In this document: one piece after another, positions 59,958 through 64,000 of the stretch
Position numbering within the stretch: the stretch's first letter is position 1
Layout of the letters: each line of letters starts with the position of its first letter
NCBI GenBank assembly: GCA_947085815.1
Contig: CAMTXU010000013.1
Coordinates: forward strand, 23,825 to 87,824
Length of the DNA stretch: 64,000 nucleotides
Reading direction: 5' to 3'
DNA from: Fen-1258 sp947085815
Lineage (GTDB): Bacteria; Bacteroidota; Ignavibacteria; Ignavibacteriales; Melioribacteraceae
Made by a program: the position numbers and the translations under genes
The notes under the pieces: model-generated
Database searches by the model: none
Seen by the model: the letters and a program-made list of their open reading frames with translations, nothing else
Told to the model about the DNA's origin: nothing

Positions 59958-61220
59958 ATGATTAAAGCTATAACCGGAACCCGCGACACTCTTCCAACAG
60001 ATATTCCCAAATGGAATTACTTACAATCTATTGTTCAATCGGTTTTTTCTAAATTCAATTACAAAGAAATTCGCACTCCTATTTTTGAGGAGACGCAATT
60101 ATTCGCTCGCGGAATTGGTGAGGCAACAGATATAGTTGGTAAAGAGATGTACACATTTCTCGATCGAAGCGGCGAGAGTATTACGCTTAGACCAGAAATG
60201 ACTGCCGGAGTTGTCCGCGCTCTAATTGAACACTCCCTTGATAAAAAACAAAATCTGAATAAACTGTTTTATTCCGGACCGATGTTTCGTCAAGAACGCC
60301 CGCAAGCCGGTAGATTTCGACAGTTTCATCAATTCGGCGCAGAAGCTCTTGGTAGCAATGATCCTCTGCTAGATGCAGAAATAATAATAATGGCATATGA
60401 TATTTTTTCTCAGCTCGGTTTGAAAAAGTTGTTGGTAAAGATTAATTCGCTCGGTGTTCCATCATCAAGAGAAAGTTATAAAAATATTTTGAGGAAGTAC
60501 ATTAAACCACATTTTGAAAAACTTTCGGCTGAAAGCAAAAAAAGATTTGAGACCAACATTCTTCGCCTCTTTGATAGTAAAGAAGAAAACGATCTGAAGA
60601 TTATGGAGAATGCGCCGCTGTTAATCGAATATCTTGATGAAGAAAGTCTTCAGCACTTCGAGAAAGTTAAGCGAGCGTTGCTTGGTTCAAATATTCCCTT
60701 CGAAATAGATGCACGTCTAGTGAGAGGTTTAGATTACTACACTCACACCACTTTTGAGGTTGTTAGTGGAAGCGTTGGCTCTCAGAGTGCTTTGTGTGGC
60801 GGCGGAAGATATAATTTACTCGTCAAAGAACTCGGTGGGGGAGATACGCCCGGTGTTGGTTATGCTGCGGGAATCGAAAGAATTTTACTCGCATGTGAAA
60901 ATGAAAAATCTTTTTCTCTTGAAAAGGAGAAAATTGATCTTTTCCTGGTTACAATAGAAAAAGGGTTAGAAGACTTTACCTATTCGACAGCGGTAAATTT
61001 TAGAAGAAAAGGATTAACGGTTGATCTTGATTACTTGGGACGAAGCGTTAAAGCGCAAATGCGGGAAGCCAATAGAACTAACGCTAAGTATGTTTTATTT
61101 ATCGGAGGTGATGAATTTGCCCGCGGCGAAGTCGTTCTAAAAAATATGAGTAACGGTGAACAGAAAATTTTTAATAAAGATGATAATGAGAATATCTTTT
61201 TGAGTATCAAGGAGAATTGA
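59958..61220 (+). CDS. hisS: Histidyl-tRNA synthetase
   Basis: The 420-residue class II enzyme has GTRDTLPTDIPKWNYL at the start, LRPEMTAGVVRALIEH (motif 2 region), YSGPMFRQERPQAGRFRQFHQFG, and the histidine motif VRGLDYYTHTTFEV, with PGVGYAAGIERILL (motif 3) and the C-terminal anticodon-binding domain. Length and order are normal. It follows the EIIA gene by two bases and precedes a hypothetical gene whose TTG follows the stop directly. Confidence 0.97.
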   Translation: MIKAITGTRDTLPTDIPKWNYLQSIVQSVFSKFNYKEIRTPIFEETQLFARGIGEATDIVGKEMYTFLDRSGESITLRPEMTAGVVRALIEHSLDKKQNLNKLFYSGPMFRQERPQAGRFRQFHQFGAEALGSNDPLLDAEIIIMAYDIFSQLGLKKLLVKINSLGVPSSRESYKNILRKYIKPHFEKLSAESKKRFETNILRLFDSKEENDLKIMENAPLLIEYLDEESLQHFEKVKRALLGSNIPFEIDARLVRGLDYYTHTTFEVVSGSVGSQSALCGGGRYNLLVKELGGGDTPGVGYAAGIERILLACENEKSFSLEKEKIDLFLVTIEKGLEDFTYSTAVNFRRKGLTVDLDYLGRSVKAQMREANRTNAKYVLFIGGDEFARGEVVLKNMSNGEQKIFNKDDNENIFLSIKEN

Positions 61221-61736
61221 TTGTCTCTAAAAAAACCTACAAGCATTCCTAAAATTCCTAAGACTAGAAAGAAAAAAGCGCACACGGCTCTCTCTGCAAT
61301 TCCAACTAAAAAACCGGATAAAATCGAATACATTTGCAAAGCATATTACAAGTATGACGATGTAGCGCGAAAGCAATACTCGATCTTTGCCATCGAAACA
61401 CTCGTGGAGTTTACAAATTTTGTCTATGAAGTTTCTGTTGATATAATCCAGGAGAAGAATGTTATTAATTTTATTTTGATGGGTTTGAAAGCTAAGATGA
61501 ACGTTGTACCTCTCGTGCAACCAGCGAGGACGGAATTACTATTTCAAAATCTCGTTGGCGACTACATCGTAAATGTCGTTAAGCAGGATGGTGCAATCAA
61601 CTCAGGCGAATTTCATTTCAACATTTATAAAAAAGAAATTTTATTAACTAAGCAGTACAAACCAAAAAAGAAAAACAACCGGCTCTTCTGCAAATTTGAA
61701 ATTGCCGAAGAGAATTTCTCCTTTCTCGAAAAATAA
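61221..61736 (+). CDS. Hypothetical protein with basic N-terminus
   Basis: The 171-residue protein starts with a Lys/Pro-rich segment (KKPTSIPKIPKTRKKKAHT) and then has a mixed alpha/beta part with YYKYDDVARKQYSIFAIETL and FHFNIYKKEILLTKQYKPKKK. TTG 61221 is directly after the hisS stop, which suggests coupled translation. I see no known domain. The basic N-terminus could bind RNA or nucleic acid; this is a guess from composition. Confidence 0.55.
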   Translation: MSLKKPTSIPKIPKTRKKKAHTALSAIPTKKPDKIEYICKAYYKYDDVARKQYSIFAIETLVEFTNFVYEVSVDIIQEKNVINFILMGLKAKMNVVPLVQPARTELLFQNLVGDYIVNVVKQDGAINSGEFHFNIYKKEILLTKQYKPKKKNNRLFCKFEIAEENFSFLEK

Positions 61737-61748
61737 TATTCTTAATTT

Positions 61749-61771
61749 GTCATTCCGGCGGAAGCCGGATC
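61749..61771. repeat. Short REP-like palindrome
   Basis: GTCATTCCGGCGGAAGCCGGATC includes TCCGGC...GCCGGA arms with a short loop. This is the vocabulary of a widespread bacterial dispersed palindrome (GTCATTCCGGC). It lies between the hypothetical gene and rlmB. Confidence 0.5.
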
Positions 61772-61784
61772 TATTTAATCAATC

Positions 61785-62513
61785 ATGCAAAAAATCTTTG
61801 GCAGAAAACCTGTACTTGAAGCGTTAAGATCCGATGCGGAGATTGAGGTAATTTATATTGCCTTCGGTCAACATGGAGACATCATTAATCAAATAATGTC
61901 TGCGGCAAAGAAGCGAGGTATTAAGATTACTCAACTAGCAACCCAGAAGTACGATGCTCTTACAGAGGGACAAAATGCTCAGGGTGTCGTTGCTCTTAAA
62001 AGCGTACAAAAATATTATGAACTTGGCGAGATGATTCATAAATCGAAAGAGTCTGCGTTACCATTATTGCTCCTTCTCGATTCGATTCAAGACACACACA
62101 ATCTTGGCGCGATTTTACGCTCGGCGGAATGCGCCGGAGTTGATGGAGTAATTATCACCACAAATCAAAGTGCGCCGATAAATGAAATTGTAGAAAAAAT
62201 ATCTGCCGGCGCCGTTTCTCATCTTAGAATCTGCAAAGTGAACAATCTTGTTAGGGCGATTGAAGACTTGAAAAAAAATGGATTTTGGATTGTTGGTACT
62301 CATCTAAACGGCGAGAAAAATTACAACCAGCTTGATTACAAAATGCCAGTTGCGCTAGTGATGGGTAATGAAGAAAAAGGCATTCGAAAACTCGTATCGG
62401 AAAATTGCGACTTTCTAGTTAAAATTACTATGAAAGGAAAAATTGACTCACTAAATGTTTCCGTTTCAACAGGCATCTTACTGTTTGAAATACTGCGGCA
62501 ACGAAATATTTAG
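61785..62513 (+). CDS. rlmB: 23S rRNA (guanosine-2'-O)-methyltransferase RlmB
   Basis: RlmB methylates Gm2251 in the peptidyl-transferase loop. The 242-residue SpoU-type protein has the substrate-binding N-domain (KIFGRKPVLEALRSDAEIEV), then LLLLDSIQDTHNLGAILRSAECAG (SpoU motif 1), VALVMGNEEKGIRKLV (motif 2) and MKGKIDSLNVSVSTGILLFE (motif 3). The usual Pro in motif 3 (IPMKG) is Thr here (ITMKG). A damaged second copy of this end occurs at 63729. Confidence 0.94.
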   Translation: MQKIFGRKPVLEALRSDAEIEVIYIAFGQHGDIINQIMSAAKKRGIKITQLATQKYDALTEGQNAQGVVALKSVQKYYELGEMIHKSKESALPLLLLLDSIQDTHNLGAILRSAECAGVDGVIITTNQSAPINEIVEKISAGAVSHLRICKVNNLVRAIEDLKKNGFWIVGTHLNGEKNYNQLDYKMPVALVMGNEEKGIRKLVSENCDFLVKITMKGKIDSLNVSVSTGILLFEILRQRNI

Positions 62514-62556
62514 GTGGGTTGAATAAATATAAAAACAAAACATGGGAGGTGTTAAA

Positions 62557-63726
62557 ATGTTACGTCCTCTAATCAGTCTCATTTTATTATTGATAATTCC
62601 TTCAATTATCTTTTCACAAAAACAATCCTCAAAAAATTTTGAATCCGACGCTCAAGAATTAATTAGACTTACTTTCAACTCTCAATTTGATGAGGCGTTT
62701 AAAATTGCCGAAGAACATTTGGCAAAGGAACCGGAATCTCTGTCTTGGAAATATTTTCATGCGATGGTTCTTTTCCGTCAAGCACTATATCAAAAATATT
62801 TAGTGGGAACTGACGGTAAGGTGGATTATAATGCTAAAGCTAAAGAATTGTTTGACCGGTCAAATACCGAATTAATTGAATCTGCGAAAATTGGAGAAAA
62901 GTTAATTGAAAAAAATCCTCTTGATACAGTAGCCCTATTTTTTACCGGAGCTGTTTATGGGTATATGGCTTTGTATCTTACAATAGATGGAGATATGTTC
63001 AAAGCGGCTTCAATTGGTAAGAAAGGAATAGACTATCATGAAAAATTAGGTAAGATGAATCCCAAATGGAATGATGTCTATTATGGTGAGGGACTATTCA
63101 ATTTTTATGCAAGCAATGTTCCCTGGTGGTTAAAACCAATTCTTTGGATCTTTGGAAAAAGTGGAACAGAATCAAAAGCGGAAGAGAACTTAAAAAAAGT
63201 TGCCGATAACGGTAATTACGCAAAATATGCTGCAATGGAGAATTTGATGGAACTTTATTTGAGACAAAAAGCATTTGACAAGGCAATTAAACTTTGTGAT
63301 AGACTTGGGAAGGAATTTCCAAATAGTCGTTTCAGATACAAGAGAATGATTTCATGGTCTTTTTCTGGCGACGATTATCGAAATAGGACTAATGAATTTT
63401 TGAGAACTGAAATAGAAATAGCAAAAAAAGAAGAACTTTCTGAATTTAATAAATTAGAGGTAACATATTTATTTTTTACTCTTGCTTATAATTATAGCGT
63501 AATAGGTGACCATTCAAAGAGTATTGCGGTATACAATGAAATGCTTGATAGTAAGTTTGCTCCCGGTTTCGAATCGTGGGCACGTGTACGGTTGGCAGAT
63601 GAATATTCAAAACTTGGAAAAAGAAAAGAGGCAATTGATAATATTAATTGGGTACTGAAAAACAGCACCGCTGATACTCACAAAAAAATGGCTAAAGAAA
63701 AATTGGCTGAATTAAATGAAAAATAG
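62557..63726 (+). CDS. Secreted TPR-containing protein
   Basis: A signal peptide (about 1-20, ending SIIFS) precedes about 360 residues of helical repeats. Two-helix TPR-like units are seen, for example FNSQFDEAFKIAEEHLAKEPESLSWKY and YVIGDHSKSIAVYNEM-like spacing near the end (YNYSVIGDHSKSIAVYNEML). GGGAGGTG lies eight to ten bases before ATG 62557, making this start more likely than ATG 62542. It is probably a periplasmic scaffold; partner unknown. Confidence 0.75.
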   Translation: MLRPLISLILLLIIPSIIFSQKQSSKNFESDAQELIRLTFNSQFDEAFKIAEEHLAKEPESLSWKYFHAMVLFRQALYQKYLVGTDGKVDYNAKAKELFDRSNTELIESAKIGEKLIEKNPLDTVALFFTGAVYGYMALYLTIDGDMFKAASIGKKGIDYHEKLGKMNPKWNDVYYGEGLFNFYASNVPWWLKPILWIFGKSGTESKAEENLKKVADNGNYAKYAAMENLMELYLRQKAFDKAIKLCDRLGKEFPNSRFRYKRMISWSFSGDDYRNRTNEFLRTEIEIAKKEELSEFNKLEVTYLFFTLAYNYSVIGDHSKSIAVYNEMLDSKFAPGFESWARVRLADEYSKLGKRKEAIDNINWVLKNSTADTHKKMAKEKLAELNEK

Positions 63727-63728
63727 GA

Positions 63729-63851
63729 TCAATATCCAAACTCGTTGCTGAAAATTGCGATTTCCTAGTTAAGATTCCAATGAAAGGAAAAATTGACTCG
63801 TTCAACGTTTCTGTTTCAACAGGTGTTCCTCTATTCAAAATTAACCAGTAA
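63729..63851 (+). pseudogene. Remnant of an rlmB 3' end
   Basis: The frame reads KLVAENCDFLVKIPMKGKID then SFNVSVSTGVPLFK and TAA at 63849-63851. It is very close to the end of the intact rlmB (KLVSENCDFLVKITMKGKID, then SLNVSVSTGILLFE). It keeps the canonical IPMKG, where the intact gene has ITMKG. It lies directly after the TPR gene stop, so the TPR gene sits between two copies of the rlmB end. Confidence 0.8.
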
Positions 63852-63915
63852 AGATTAACAAATTAAATCAGTTTTGGAACGATTTTAAGACGAAAATGGT
63901 TTTCCATTTATAATC

Positions 63916-63946
63916 TTGACTTTATTTTCAAGATAGAATAGGTTTG
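63916..63946 (+). promoter_or_regulatory. Bacteroidota-type promoter near the window end
   Basis: TTGAC (63916-63920) and TAGGTTTG (63939-63946) fit the TTG...TAnnTTTG consensus, with about 19 bases between the TTGA and TAGGTTTG elements. An ATG with a following open frame lies at 63975. Confidence 0.55.
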
Positions 63947-63974
63947 AACCCGTAATTAAACTGAAAGATGTAAA

Positions 63975-64000
63975 ATGAATGAGATAAAAGAAATATCACA
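63975..64000 (+). CDS. Start of an unidentified gene (truncated by the window)
   Basis: ATG at 63975 opens MNEIKEIS before the window ends. A plausible promoter lies 29 bases upstream and AAAGATG before it may serve as a weak ribosome-binding site. Too little is seen for any identification. Confidence 0.35.

Overview
The window is AT-rich chromosomal DNA, densely coding on both strands. I infer a member of the Bacteroidota/Chlorobiota/Ignavibacteriota group, most likely Ignavibacteria-like. Supporting signs are a bacillithiol-type glycosyltransferase (BshA), indolepyruvate:ferredoxin oxidoreductase genes, OmpP1/FadL and OmpA-type outer-membrane proteins, Lnt and heptosyltransferase-like enzymes (a Gram-negative envelope), dispersed palindromes of the TCTGAACGAAGT type, and at least two promoters of the Bacteroidota type (TTG/TTTG, then TAnnTTTG). 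No taxonomic search was possible, so this placement is an inference. There is no phage, no complete insertion sequence and no CRISPR array.

Layout. 0-9.4 kb: DUF711, LemA, TPM protein, DUF309, ferredoxin, an SNase-like membrane protein, an EEP-family hydrolase, MBL hydrolase, Rieske protein, QueG and TrxB. 9.5-18.9 kb: an ECF sigma/anti-sigma pair and a tightly overlapping run era-EamA-acyP-ispF-dedA-lnt-threonine aldolase, ending in a frameshifted thioesterase and an HGSNAT-like acyltransferase. 19-20.9 kb: a 3'-5' exonuclease and two poorly known proteins. 21-35 kb: a sulfur-redox island. 35-45 kb: a membrane protein/NTPase/CMD operon, nucleotide-sugar genes (galE, rmlC, ugd, rmlD), bshA, a PfkB kinase and mgtE. 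45-53 kb: a lipoprotein, OmpA with TSP3 repeats, tRNA-Arg with an adjoining GIY-YIG gene, eno, glutamine synthetase and two GT9 glycosyltransferases. 53-64 kb: EamA transporter, two orphan proteins, aminotransferase, iorAB, EIIA, hisS, rlmB and a TPR protein.

The sulfur island (20972-35133) is the main functional unit. It runs MobA, a membrane-anchored 12-heme cytochrome c, an 8-cysteine MerR regulator, a three-subunit molybdopterin reductase of the polysulfide/thiosulfate reductase type (PsrA/B/C-like), two half-size YeeE/YedE sulfur transporters, a membrane-anchored rhodanese without its catalytic cysteine, a second 8-cysteine MerR regulator, an SQR-like flavoprotein, DUF1641, a DsrC/TusE-like protein with one C-terminal cysteine, a DsrE-like protein and a FadL-type porin. 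Both MerR genes share a TTGGCA box and a GTTGATA-N8-TATCAAC inverted repeat, so the two halves look like one co-regulated system for uptake, reduction/oxidation and intracellular carriage of sulfur.

The second theme is small repeats and decay. Palindromic REP/REPIN-like elements sit in many intergenic gaps. One broken GIY-YIG gene is bracketed by inverted copies of such a repeat inside the sulfur island. A second GIY-YIG gene sits between a damaged copy and an intact copy of the 5' half of tRNA-Arg(CCT), and its stop codon lies in the tRNA anticodon loop. Single-base frameshifts interrupt a thioesterase and a 41-codon ORF, and a remnant of the rlmB 3' end lies beside a TPR gene.
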